DNA from: Sarcina ventriculi
Lineage (GTDB): Bacteria > Bacillota > Clostridia > Clostridiales > Clostridiaceae
Assembly: GCF_900456775.1 (NCBI RefSeq)
Contig: NZ_UAUL01000011.1
Coordinates: 62,001-126,000 of the forward strand
Direction: 5' to 3'
Length of the DNA stretch: 64,000 bases
A model generated the notes under the pieces. The model was not told where the DNA came from. It worked only from the letters and a program-made list of their open reading frames with translations, and did no database searches. Made by a program: the position numbers and the translations under genes. Shown here piece after piece: positions 1 to 8,254 of the stretch; the first letter of the stretch is position 1, and each line of letters begins with the position of its first letter.

Positions 1-1
1 T

Positions 2-160
2 TACCTTTATACTATTCTTTTAGAAGAAAATAATTTGCAAAAGTTTGATTTGATAGTGCAAACGATGAGTAAGTTTTATGTAAATGATGATTATAAAGTT
101 ATTTTAGAAGATGGTGGATTTGATAATTTTTATAACAAACTTTTCCCAAAACAAAAATAA
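2..160 (+). CDS. C-terminal end of an unidentified protein (partial)
   Basis: An open frame enters from the left edge and stops at TAA 158-160, leaving about 52 codons. The visible tail ends in FYNKLFPKQK. It has no recognisable domain and no membrane segment. No clear terminator hairpin follows, and the next gene starts 100 bases later with its own GGAGG site. The frame is open throughout and the codon use matches the neighbours, so I take it as a real gene end, but I cannot name it. Confidence 0.6.
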   Translation, partial: YLYTILLEENNLQKFDLIVQTMSKFYVNDDYKVILEDGGFDNFYNKLFPKQK

Positions 161-259
161 TCCCTTAATTTTCAGATATAATAACAATTAATATAAAATT
201 AACACAATATTTATTATGAAAATATAATATATTATGATGATAAATATGGAGGTTTTTAT

Positions 260-1258
260 ATGAAAATAAGTGGAGATGCTGGTCATAATTGTTCCCCTGA
301 TACTGGGGCTGTTGGGTACAAAAAAGAAGATGTTTTAACTAAAGAAGTATGGACATTGGTTCAATCAAAATTAAAATCTATTGGAATTGAAACTGTGGAT
401 TGTACACCTTATAATAAAACTTTTTCAACTGTGACTCAATCACTATCATATAGGGTTAATAGAGCTAATGCAAGTAATTCTAATTTGCACCTTTGTATTC
501 ATTTTAATGCTGGAGGTGGTCACGGTGTTGAGTGCTATATAGTAGGTAGAGGTGGCAAAGCTGAAACTTATGCTAAGAATATTTGTAAGGAAATATCTAA
601 CTTAGGATATACAAATAGAGGGGTTAAAGTTTCTAATTTATATGTTCCTAAATACACTACTATGAGCTGTGTGCTTATAGAATGTGCTTTTATAGATTCT
701 AAGGAAGATATGGAAAGATACAATGGTAATTCTATGGCAAATGCAATAGTTAAAGCAGTAACTGGAGTGGATGTTAGTGGAAATAGTTCATCTGATAATA
801 GTAATGAAGACAATTCTAATACAGAAAGTAATAGTGTATCTTTAGTAACTAATGCGACAGTTAAAAATGATTGGTTGTATATAAGAGATTCTAATGGAAA
901 TATATTAAGTGGTCAAATTGCAGTAGGCACTAAAATTAGGGTTTTAGATGTATCGTACAGTAAATAATTAGCTTTAATTCAATATATATCTAATAATAAG
1001 ATAAATAGCGCTTATGTGACAAATGCTACTAATTGTATAATATATGATTATTCTAAGCAATGGAAAAATGGATCAACTACAGAAATCGTATATGAGACAT
1101 CAAGTTGTAGTAATTCTATTGGAAGCATTGACCCATATGAAAAAGCGACACCACTTTATAGAGAAAATGGAGTTTTGCATGTTGTATATGATACTGATAA
1201 AGGGGAAAAAACTAAAAGCGGTTATGTAAAATATAATGATGGTTTTACAGCATTTTAA
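260..1258 (+). pseudogene. N-acetylmuramoyl-L-alanine amidase (Amidase_3, endolysin type) split by an in-frame stop
   Basis: The first half (260-967) starts MKISGDAGHN and carries an Amidase_3 fold. Visible zinc-site elements are the His of DAGHN, a later HFNAGGG segment and the Glu of VLIECAFID. The family cleaves the amide between N-acetylmuramate and L-alanine in peptidoglycan. After a Ser/Asn-rich linker (about residues 175-195) a C-terminal SH3-like wall-binding domain begins and is cut by TAA at 965-967. The same frame stays open straight after the stop and runs to 1258, completing a plausible C-terminal domain ending NDGFTAF. One CAA-to-TAA change (Gln to stop) would explain this. A GGAGG site precedes the ATG. 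No signal peptide is seen, as in phage endolysins. The truncated 235-residue product would keep the catalytic domain and might remain active. An internal GTG at 1016 could restart the tail but has no good ribosome site. Confidence 0.8.
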
Positions 1259-1463
1259 TTATTAGAAAAAATGGGGTAATTTTCTTTGAATAAAACTTTA
1301 TATTATATGGACTTGGTAAAGAAAGTTATCCTTAAAAATTTTATTAATTTTTTAATTATGGTGATAAAATAATAATACTGTTGTATAATTATTTAGGTGT
1401 AAATACAAAACTAATAAAATAACATAAAAAGTTAAATATTTAATAATATAGGAGGTGGCTAAA

Positions 1464-1820
1464 ATTAAAGCGTTTATTTTAGTATTTATAAATTGTATAA
1501 TGCTTGTTTTAGGAGAGGTTTGGTGGAAAATAGGATTAACTCAGCAACCTTTAAATGGCTTTAATGTTAGCGATTTTATAAAGGTAATTTTAAATAAATA
1601 CATAATAGCTGGGATGCTTATATATGTAGCAGCTACAGTATTTTGGTTTTATATATTGGAAGCGAATGATTTCAATAAAGTCTACCCTATGCAGAGTATG
1701 TGTTATATAATATCTTTGTTTTTAGGATATTGGATATTGAAAGAGCCTTTAACAATAAGGTCTATAATTGGCTCTATTGTTATAGTAATAGGTGTATTTA
1801 TATTAGCATTTAAGTTTTAG
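1464..1820 (+). CDS. Small EamA/SMR-like drug/metabolite transporter, 4 TM
   Basis: A protein of about 118-121 residues with four hydrophobic segments, resembling half-size members of the drug/metabolite transporter superfamily (EamA/ArnE-like). Such proteins usually act as dimers in the membrane. Supporting motifs are GEVWWKIGL near TM1, the middle stretch YPMQSM, and KEPLT before the last helix. The start is odd. The perfect AGGAGG at 1450-1455 overlaps the GTG at 1455, so that GTG cannot be initiated from this site. An ATT codon at 1464 sits 8 bases beyond it and gives MKAFILVF; the next ATG (1500) lies inside TM1. I therefore prefer a rare ATT start, with GTG 1455 as the alternative. A strong terminator follows. 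Substrate unknown. Confidence 0.7.
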   Translation: MKAFILVFINCIMLVLGEVWWKIGLTQQPLNGFNVSDFIKVILNKYIIAGMLIYVAATVFWFYILEANDFNKVYPMQSMCYIISLFLGYWILKEPLTIRSIIGSIVIVIGVFILAFKF

Positions 1821-1822
1821 TA

Positions 1823-1859
1823 AAAAAATAGAGATTAAAAATTTTAATCTCTATTTTTT
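1823..1859 (+). terminator. Rho-independent terminator after the EamA-like gene
   Basis: A 5'-AAAAAATAGAGATTAAAA arm pairs with TTTTAATCTCTATTTTTT and ends in a T run. It is nearly symmetric, so it could work on both strands, but only the upstream gene needs it. Confidence 0.85.
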
Positions 1860-1932
1860 CATTTTGTTTAATAAGTAAAGTATATAATGTCATATACATA
1901 TAATAATATGTAAATAATATTAGGAGTAGTAG

Positions 1933-2745
1933 ATGAAAACTAAAAAGGCAACAATTAATTGTATATTTTGGATATCTATAGCTATAATCTTTAATATACT
2001 TACTTATTATTTAAGGGGAACGGATTTAGCTTTAAAGTTTTTAGGTGGATATTTAATAGAGCTAAGTTTAAGTGTGGATAATTTATTTCTTTTTCTAATG
2101 ATTTTTTCAAGTTTTAACGTAGACGAAGAAGCTGAAATGAAAGTGTTAGACTATGGAATATTTGTAGCTATGATTCTTAGAATGATTTTTATATTTTTAG
2201 GTGTTACAATAGTTAATAAATTTCATGGTGTTTTATATGTTTTTGGAATTATATTAATAATTAGCGCGATAAAAATGTTATTTAATAAAGAAAAACCTAA
2301 AGATTTAAAAAGTAATCTATTTATAAGAATGCTTGGAAAAATAATTCCATTTACTGATAACTTTCAAGGTAATAAGTTTTTTGTAAGAAGAGGAAAAAAA
2401 CTTATGGCAACACCTCTTTTAGCTGTATTAATAATAATAGAGGTATCTGATATATTTTTTGCAATAGATTCAATTCCGGCTATATTTTCCATAACAACAG
2501 ACCCGTTTACTGTATATGTATCAAATATATGTGCAATAATATGTTTAAGAAGCATGTATTTTATGTTATCTAGACTGAGCAAAAGATTTAAGTATATGAA
2601 ATTTGGTGTAATTTTAATACTAATATTTACTGGAATAAAGTTGAGTATACTATATTTTGGAATAGAAATATCAGTTGTTACATCAATTCTTGTAATATTA
2701 ATACTTCTTCTATCTAGTATATTAGCTTCATTTATATTTCCATAA
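1933..2745 (+). CDS. TerC/Alx-family integral membrane protein
   Basis: A 270-residue polytopic protein with about 7-8 hydrophobic helices. It carries the two TerC signature motifs: LSLSVDNLF near residue 50 and EVSDIFFAIDSIPA near residue 175, each with acidic residues inside membrane helices. TerC-family proteins (MeeF/MeeY, Alx) are linked to manganese export and metal loading of secreted enzymes, and historically to tellurite resistance. The length is normal for the short bacterial form. The start follows GGAG at a short distance. The roughly 110-base leader holds the upstream terminator, and I do not see the yybP-ykoY manganese riboswitch that often precedes terC in Firmicutes. No tellurite genes are adjacent. 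Confidence 0.85.
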   Translation: MKTKKATINCIFWISIAIIFNILTYYLRGTDLALKFLGGYLIELSLSVDNLFLFLMIFSSFNVDEEAEMKVLDYGIFVAMILRMIFIFLGVTIVNKFHGVLYVFGIILIISAIKMLFNKEKPKDLKSNLFIRMLGKIIPFTDNFQGNKFFVRRGKKLMATPLLAVLIIIEVSDIFFAIDSIPAIFSITTDPFTVYVSNICAIICLRSMYFMLSRLSKRFKYMKFGVILILIFTGIKLSILYFGIEISVVTSILVILILLLSSILASFIFP

Positions 2746-2859
2746 AAATATTTAGTCTTTTTAAATAATTAAAAATTTTTTATATAATGTTCACTATATT
2801 AAATATTATTGTTATAATTAAAATATCATGATTTTAATTATAAGAAAGAGGGCTTTAAC

Positions 2860-3297
2860 ATGTTAAAGGAAATATTAAAAAAAGATGAAATAGCGGCTAT
2901 GAAGGCTAGGGATAAAGCTAAAGTATCAATATTAAGGTTAGTAAATGCTGATGTTAAGGCATTTGAAGTAAATGAAAGACAAGATATACCAGATTCAGAG
3001 GCTATAAAGATAATAGAAAAAAACATAAAACAATTAAAAGAAGCTTTATCTTATGCTGAACAATTAAATGATGAAGAGAAAATTGCAGAATGTAAATTTG
3101 GTATTGAAGTTTTAACACCATATCTTCCAGCACAGCTTAGTGAAGAAGAGGTTACTTCTATGATAAAAGAAATCATAGCAAATGGTAACTATACAAAGAG
3201 TGATATGGGCAAAATAATGAAAGAAATAATGCCTAAAATAGCAGGACAGTTTGATAGATCAAAGGTTAACCCAATAGTTAAGAGTATTTTAGGTTAA
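2860..3297 (+). CDS. yqeY: GatB/YqeY domain protein
   Basis: A 145-residue soluble protein, all helical by composition, matching the YqeY family in length and pattern: an N-terminal ARDKAKVSILRLV region, a central KQLKEAL coiled segment, and the C-terminal tail YLPAQLSEEEV, GNYTKSDMGKIMK, GRSKVNPIVK-like stretch. The C-terminal part is homologous to the tRNA-binding tail domain of the GatB amidotransferase subunit. The function of stand-alone YqeY is not settled; a role near tRNA is inferred from homology. An AAGAGGG site precedes the ATG and a hairpin follows, so it is probably monocistronic. Confidence 0.9.
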   Translation: MLKEILKKDEIAAMKARDKAKVSILRLVNADVKAFEVNERQDIPDSEAIKIIEKNIKQLKEALSYAEQLNDEEKIAECKFGIEVLTPYLPAQLSEEEVTSMIKEIIANGNYTKSDMGKIMKEIMPKIAGQFDRSKVNPIVKSILG

Positions 3298-3300
3298 AGT

Positions 3301-3340
3301 TTTAGGGAAGTCTGCTTTTAGATTTCCCTAAAATTATTTT
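3301..3340 (+). terminator. Hairpin terminator after yqeY
   Basis: TTTAGGGAA (3301-3309) pairs with TTCCCTAAA (3324-3332), followed by ATTATTTT. The tail is imperfect, so some read-through into the next gene, only 12 bases away, is possible. Confidence 0.7.
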
Positions 3341-3351
3341 GGAGGTTTTTT

Positions 3352-3759
3352 ATGTATATTGCTTTTGGAAATAGGGTTTTAGATAGTAAAGATTTTAAAG
3401 AAATAATAGAAATGAATTCTCAATTTAAAGTTATAAAAGATATGAGTAAAGGGTCAAAAAGAGAAGATATAATAGCTTTTAATTTAAAAATAGATGTTGA
3501 TATCTTAAAAGAAATGCTAAAAAACGATTTTAAAGATTTAAATACAGAAGAAGTTATAGACGAATTATGGTGTTTGGCAGATGAAGTTGGAGCAGATTTG
3601 AAAAAATTTATGCCAGATGATTCGTATTTTGATATTAGAGCATATAAGTTAGATGAATCACTAAATGCTATAAATTTAATAATGGCGGTTTGTCATGAAG
3701 AATTAGGAAAAAGAAAACTTAAAGATATTATGAATAGACTTTTAACTCAGGTTGAATAA
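3352..3759 (+). CDS. Hypothetical acidic protein, 135 aa
   Basis: A strong GGAGG stands before the ATG. The protein is soluble, mostly helical and without signal peptide or transmembrane segment. It contains VIDELWCLADEVGADLKKFMPDD in the middle and a helical tail ending KLKDIMNRLLTQVE. I recognise no family. It lies between yqeY and a convergent Nudix-like gene, separated from the latter by a bidirectional terminator. Codon use matches the neighbours, so it is a real gene of unknown role. Confidence 0.75.
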   Translation: MYIAFGNRVLDSKDFKEIIEMNSQFKVIKDMSKGSKREDIIAFNLKIDVDILKEMLKNDFKDLNTEEVIDELWCLADEVGADLKKFMPDDSYFDIRAYKLDESLNAINLIMAVCHEELGKRKLKDIMNRLLTQVE

Positions 3760-3760
3760 A

Positions 3761-3798
3761 ATTAATGCTAGCTAAATTTTAGCTAGCATTAATTTTTA
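3761..3798. terminator. Bidirectional terminator between convergent genes
   Basis: ATTAATGCTAGCT (3761-3773) pairs perfectly with AGCTAGCATTAAT (3781-3793) and is followed by TTTTT. On the minus strand the arm is preceded by the end of the Nudix-like gene. Confidence 0.85.
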
Positions 3799-4182
3799 GA
3801 TTTTGTTAAAGAAATCAATTATAATTTTTTTATCAAGTGAATCTATTTGCAAATCTTCTACATCTGATTTTGAAATCCATTCAGTTCTTATAACATCTTT
3901 ATGACAAGTTAGTTGTTCTTTTATATGTCCTGTATAAGATTGTAAGACAGTTCCATTTTCTAGTTCGTATTGGTTAAAAGGTTGTAAATTAAATATGTTA
4001 CATTTTAAATCTTTATCAACAGCTTTAGTTATACATTTTTCTTCAGTTTCTTTGCCTTTTAATTCTTTTCCAAATAAAATCCAAGGAATGTTGTGTTCAT
4101 TTTTTAATTTACCTTTTTTACAAATAAGAATGTTATTAAAATCATCATATATTATTATAGAACATTTTGAAATATTACTCAT
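3796..4182 (-). CDS. Nudix-like domain protein with a degenerate Nudix box
   Basis: A 128-residue protein whose pattern resembles Nudix hydrolases: an N-terminal strand CSIIIYDDFNNILICKKGK, a middle WILFGKELKGKETEEKCITKAV segment and a C-terminal strand with RTEWISKSDVEDL. In a true Nudix box (G-x5-E-x7-R-E-x2-E-E-x-G) the second half carries the metal-binding REUxEE. Here that position reads ITKAVDKDLKC, so the catalytic glutamates are absent. It may bind rather than hydrolyse a nucleoside diphosphate derivative. TAGGGGGA precedes the ATG. The intact Nudix protein at 41737-42303 is a separate gene. Confidence 0.65.
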   Translation of the reverse strand: MSNISKCSIIIYDDFNNILICKKGKLKNEHNIPWILFGKELKGKETEEKCITKAVDKDLKCNIFNLQPFNQYELENGTVLQSYTGHIKEQLTCHKDVIRTEWISKSDVEDLQIDSLDKKIIIDFFNKI

Positions 4183-4576
4183 TTTGACATAATCCCCCTA
4201 ATAAATATTACTTTTTTATGCACCTTAATTTAGTAACTTTAATTTAACATAATAATATTTTTTTATTTAATATTAAAAAAATTGTAACATAATTTCCTAA
4301 AAATTAAAATGAATTAAAATACATATATTTAATAAACTGGTTAAACTGAATAAAAAAAATTAAAAATTAAATTAGAATTTAAATTTTTTTCTATATTTTT
4401 TATAAAATTTTAAAATTAATCTAATAATTACTATAAAGATTCGTTATTTTTTATCATAAATTTAAATTAATTTATTGTGAAAATTATTTTAAGTATATAA
4501 AAAATAGTAATTATCTTAACAAAATTATTATATACTTTTATTACAATCAATAATATAAAATAATTAAAGGATTAAT
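4183..4576. other. Gene-free, extremely AT-rich spacer
   Basis: 394 bases between the Nudix-like gene and the next plus-strand gene, close to 90% A+T by eye. I see no open frame with a ribosome site, no strong hairpin and no RNA gene. It should hold the divergent promoters, for which there are several TATAAT-like choices and none that stands out. Confidence 0.6.
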
Positions 4577-4963
4577 ATGTTTAATTTAAAAAATTATATA
4601 ATAAATCAAATTATAAATTTAAAAATTGTTAAGGATGAAGAGGGAAAATTGGTTTTAAAAAATTCTAAACTTTTAGAAATATTGAACCAAAATAAAGATT
4701 ATGAATTTTTAATAATTAAGGCTTTAATGCTAAATAAGAATGTAGAAAATGTAATTTTCTATTATGATGATAAAACAATTGAAATTAATTATAATAAAGA
4801 TAACACAAAAGGAGAAATTATAAAAAATTGGGCTAATGTAGTTTTATCCACTATTTTAGATGACTTTGATGTTATAAAAAATGCTTTAGAAAATAAACAA
4901 TATATGAGTGAAATGGAAGATTATATAGAGTGTAAGTTAATAGATAAACTCAATGAATTTTAG
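4577..4963 (+). CDS. Hypothetical protein, 128 aa
   Basis: Begins MFNLKNYI after an AAAGGA site. It is a soluble Asn/Ile/Lys-rich protein with a likely alpha/beta start and a helical C-terminal half (WANVVLSTILDDFDVIKNAL, ending CKLIDKLNEF). No membrane segment, signal peptide or known motif is visible. It is isolated by long AT-rich spacers on both sides. The unknown role and strong AT bias make lineage-specific origin likely. Confidence 0.65.
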   Translation: MFNLKNYIINQIINLKIVKDEEGKLVLKNSKLLEILNQNKDYEFLIIKALMLNKNVENVIFYYDDKTIEINYNKDNTKGEIIKNWANVVLSTILDDFDVIKNALENKQYMSEMEDYIECKLIDKLNEF

Positions 4964-5242
4964 AATTGGTTAATTTTATTGAATGAAAATTCATAGTATT
5001 GTATAATATTAAAGAAATATAAATTAATTATTGTGTTAGCGGAAACTTTCTGCTTTATGAATAATATTTAAATAAATATATAAAAAATATGGATTTTATA
5101 TAAAATTTATTGTACAATTTAATCAAATATAAAAATATTATTAATGGAAAATAATTTAATGAAAATTTAAGAATTTTAATGTAAGATTTATATAATAGAG
5201 TTAAGTTAGTTAAAGTGATAATAAACTTTAGGAGGAAATTTT

Positions 5243-5758
5243 ATGGCTATGCTTGTAAAGATGAAAGAACTTTTGGGATTTGATAATTTTGAAGAAGAAT
5301 ATGAAGACGATGTAGAGGTTATAGGAGAAGATTCAAGAATGGATTTAGAGCATACAAGACATGAAGATTATTCTTATGATATAAAACAAGAGTTAAAGAA
5401 ATTAGAAGAAGAAAAAAATAAAGAAGAGCATTCTGCAAATTTGATAAATATTCATAACTCTGATAGTAAAATGAAAATAAAAATAGCAAAGCCTTCATCA
5501 TATGAAGATGCTGCAGAAATATGTGATGCCCTTAAAAATAAACAAATAGTTTTAATAAACACAAAAAGTTTGTCAACTAAGATTGCTCAAAGATTAATAG
5601 ATTTTGTAAGCGGTACATGTTATGCATTAGAAGGTGATTTTCAAGAAATAGAAAAAGGGGTTTTTGTTGTAACTCCATTAAATGTTGAATCAAGAGAAGA
5701 AGAAAAACCACAGAAACAAGATTTAGGAATTACGGGAATATTAAGCTGGACGAAGTAA
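5243..5758 (+). CDS. sepF: Cell division protein SepF
   Basis: A 171-residue protein with the SepF layout. The N-terminal segment (MAMLVKMKELLGF) is an amphipathic membrane-targeting helix. An acidic, Lys/Glu-rich linker of about 70 residues follows. The C-terminal SepF domain (about 75-150) contains KIAKPSSYEDA, NKQIVLINT and RLIDFVSGTCYAL. SepF ties FtsZ to the membrane and helps septum assembly. It is usually near ylmE/ylmG in Firmicutes, but here it stands alone, with a long AT-rich leader before it and a terminator after. GGAGG stands before the ATG. The linker is longer than in the roughly 150-residue B. subtilis protein. Confidence 0.92.
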   Translation: MAMLVKMKELLGFDNFEEEYEDDVEVIGEDSRMDLEHTRHEDYSYDIKQELKKLEEEKNKEEHSANLINIHNSDSKMKIKIAKPSSYEDAAEICDALKNKQIVLINTKSLSTKIAQRLIDFVSGTCYALEGDFQEIEKGVFVVTPLNVESREEEKPQKQDLGITGILSWTK

Positions 5759-5781
5759 TGTATTTAAATATTTTCTTTGAA

Positions 5782-5817
5782 ATAAAAGGTAAAATTAATT
5801 TACCTTTTATTTTTTTG
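5782..5817 (+). terminator. Rho-independent terminator after sepF
   Basis: ATAAAAGGTAAA (5782-5793) pairs with TTTACCTTTTAT (5799-5810), followed by a T run. Confidence 0.9.
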
Positions 5818-5950
5818 TTTTAATTTATTAATTTAATATAATAAACTATTATTTTCTTTATATTTAAATTAATAGTGGGTTAAAACATAGATAATTAAAA
5901 GTAAATTATGTTATAATATACATAAAATGATAAAAGGTGGTATAAAAGTA

Positions 5951-7588
5951 GTGAAAAAAAAGTGGTGGCATAATTCAGTTGTATATCAAATATATCCTAA
6001 AAGTTTTTGTGATAGTAATAATGATGGCATAGGAGATTTAAATGGAATAATATCTAAATTAGATTATTTAAAAAATTTAGGTATAGATGTTATATGGTTG
6101 TCTCCTGTTTATAAATCACCTAATGATGATAACGGGTATGATATAAGTGATTATTACGATATTATGGATGAGTTTGGAACAATGGAAGATATGGATAGAC
6201 TATTAAAAGAGGCTAATAATAGAAATATCAAAATACTTATGGATTTAGTTGTAAATCATACTTCATCAGAGCACAAATGGTTTAAAGAAGCTATAAAAAA
6301 TAAAGATAGCAAATATAGAGATTATTATATATTTAGAAAACCTTTAGATGGAGATGTTCCAAATGGATTAGAGTCATGTTTTGGAGGCAGTGCTTGGGAA
6401 ATAGATGAGACAAGCAATGAATATTATTTACATCTGTTTAGCAAAAAGCAGCCTGATTTAAATTGGGAAAACCCAAATATGAGAAAAGAAATTTATAACA
6501 TGATGAATTTTTGGATAAACAAAGGGATTGCTGGTTTTAGGATGGATGTTATTGACCTTATTGGAAAAGATATAGATAAAGAAATAACAGGAAATGGACC
6601 AAAGCTTCACACTCTTATAAAAGAAATGAATAGAGAAACATTTGGAGATAAAAATTTATTAACAGTAGGAGAAACATGGGGAGTAACTCCTGATATTGCT
6701 AAACTGTATAGTAATCCTAATGGAGATGAACTTAGCATGGTATTTCAATTTGAACATATAGGATTAGATGAGATAAAAGGAAAAAGTAAATGGGATTTAG
6801 CTAACTTAGATTTTGTAGAATTAAAAAAAGTTTTTTCTAAATGGCAAGCAGAACTTGAAGGGTGTGGATGGAATAGTTTGTTTTGGAATAATCATGACCT
6901 TCCACGTATAGTTTCAAGATGGGGGAATGATAAAGGAGAATATAGAAAGTTGTCTGCTAAAATGTTGGCTACAATTCTTCATATGCAAAAAGGAACTCCA
7001 TATATATATCAAGGTGAAGAAATAGGTATGACTAATGTAAAATTTGATTCTATAGAGGACTATAAAGATATAGAAACTTTAAATATGTATAAGGAAAGAA
7101 TAGATAAGGGGTATGACAGAAATGACATAATGAATTCAATCTATGTAAAGAGTAGAGATAATGCGAGAACACCTATGCAATGGTCTAAGGAACAAAATGG
7201 AGGATTCACTAAAGGTATTCCATGGATTAGAGTAAATGAAAATTATAAGGATATAAATGTGGATGAGGCATTAAGGGACAAAGATTCTGTTTTTTATCAT
7301 TATAAAGCTTTAATAAATTTAAGAAAAGAAAATGATGTAATAATTTATGGAACTTATAACTGTATAGATATAAATCATAAAGCTATATATTCATATGTTA
7401 GGGAATTAAATGGCATTAAATTCTTAGTTGTGGCAAACTTTTATGATAAAATTGAAAAATTTATTCTTCCACAAAATATACATTATGATAAATGTCAATT
7501 GATTTTAAGCAATTATAAAGATTCTAATAATATTCCAAATGAAATAGTATTAAGACCTTATGAAGCGTTAATATATAAACTTATTTAG
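5951..7588 (+). CDS. GH13 alpha-glucosidase (oligo-1,6-glucosidase / dextran glucosidase type)
   Basis: A cytosolic (beta/alpha)8 glycoside hydrolase of about 545 residues, the normal length for GH13 oligo-1,6-glucosidases. Conserved regions are NHTSSEH, GFRMDVID (nucleophile about D199), VGETWG (acid/base about E241) and WNNHDLPR (about D316). Val directly after the nucleophile is typical of enzymes cutting alpha-1,6 bonds, so isomaltose or short dextrans are the likely substrates. Trehalose-6-phosphate hydrolase is a less likely alternative. I choose GTG 5951 because AAAGGTGG lies 10 bases before it; an in-frame ATG at 5927 would place the ribosome site inside the gene. No sugar transporter or regulator is adjacent, and I see no clear cre site. 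Confidence 0.88.
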   Translation: MKKKWWHNSVVYQIYPKSFCDSNNDGIGDLNGIISKLDYLKNLGIDVIWLSPVYKSPNDDNGYDISDYYDIMDEFGTMEDMDRLLKEANNRNIKILMDLVVNHTSSEHKWFKEAIKNKDSKYRDYYIFRKPLDGDVPNGLESCFGGSAWEIDETSNEYYLHLFSKKQPDLNWENPNMRKEIYNMMNFWINKGIAGFRMDVIDLIGKDIDKEITGNGPKLHTLIKEMNRETFGDKNLLTVGETWGVTPDIAKLYSNPNGDELSMVFQFEHIGLDEIKGKSKWDLANLDFVELKKVFSKWQAELEGCGWNSLFWNNHDLPRIVSRWGNDKGEYRKLSAKMLATILHMQKGTPYIYQGEEIGMTNVKFDSIEDYKDIETLNMYKERIDKGYDRNDIMNSIYVKSRDNARTPMQWSKEQNGGFTKGIPWIRVNENYKDINVDEALRDKDSVFYHYKALINLRKENDVIIYGTYNCIDINHKAIYSYVRELNGIKFLVVANFYDKIEKFILPQNIHYDKCQLILSNYKDSNNIPNEIVLRPYEALIYKLI

Positions 7589-7651
7589 AAATATAATTTT
7601 AAATAAGATAGTTTTAAAATAAATATTAAATAATTATAAATAAATTTTTAT

Positions 7652-7706
7652 CACAATATATTGTAATATAAGAAAACTTAAAATATAAATATATTGTGTT
7701 TTTTTA
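7652..7706 (+). terminator. Long-loop terminator-like hairpin after the GH13 gene
   Basis: CACAATATATT (7652-7662) pairs with AATATATTGTG (7688-7698), then TTTTTTT. The 25-base loop and AU-rich stem make it weaker than others in the window. Confidence 0.6.
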
Positions 7707-7801
7707 TGCATTTATTTAATTGACAATTTTATTATGTCATTATAAACTAATTATTATATTATTTAACAATTTATTAAGTATAATTTATAGAAAGGAATTT
7801 T

Positions 7802-8251
7802 ATGAAAAAATATCAACTTAGCAAAACATCTATTTTAAGATGGATGTTTTTAAGGACGTTATTGTTTATAGCTTTATATATAATGTTTTTTGATATTTTA
7901 AATATTCATAAAACTTTATTTTTAAAAAAAATTAATATATTTTTTATATATAGTATTTTTTATGTTATTTATGTTTTTATCTTACCAGTAGTTAAATATT
8001 TGAGCTGGTCATATTATGCAGATGAAAATTTTATAGAATTAAGATATGGGGTTATTTATAGAAAAATAGTATGTGTTCCGATAAATAGAATAAAATATAT
8101 TGATCTTATTCAAGATCCAATTTCAAGAATTTTAAGAATAAAGACTATAAGGATATATACAGCAAGAGGAAAATTAACGATTCCATCTATAAATTATAAA
8201 GAATGTACAAAAATATGGAATTTGGCGAGGAATAATAGTTTTATGAGGTAG
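7802..8251 (+). CDS. bPH2 (DUF304) membrane protein, YdbS-like
   Basis: A 149-residue protein with two N-terminal transmembrane helices (about 10-35 and 45-65) followed by one bacterial PH domain (bPH_2). The PH domain shows ELRYGVIYRKIVCVPINRIKYIDLIQDP, and the pattern continues TIRIYTARGKLTIPSI. This is the YdbS architecture of Firmicutes. YdbS/YdbT pairs are always adjacent; their role is poorly known, with links to membrane or antibiotic stress in Bacillus. AAAGGA precedes the ATG. The next gene starts 3 bases after this stop codon, so the two are co-translated. Confidence 0.85.
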   Translation: MKKYQLSKTSILRWMFLRTLLFIALYIMFFDILNIHKTLFLKKINIFFIYSIFYVIYVFILPVVKYLSWSYYADENFIELRYGVIYRKIVCVPINRIKYIDLIQDPISRILRIKTIRIYTARGKLTIPSINYKECTKIWNLARNNSFMR

Positions 8252-8254
8252 CAT

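Noticed and set aside
260-1258. Prophage remnant signalled by the endolysin-type amidase
   Set aside because: No holin, tail, integrase or other phage gene in the following 60 kb, and the flanks are housekeeping genes. Such amidases also occur as resident genes. The region left of the window cannot be judged.
1821-1932. Manganese (yybP-ykoY) riboswitch before the TerC-family gene
   Set aside because: Only about 70 bases remain after the upstream terminator, and no multi-stem structure or expansion platform is visible.
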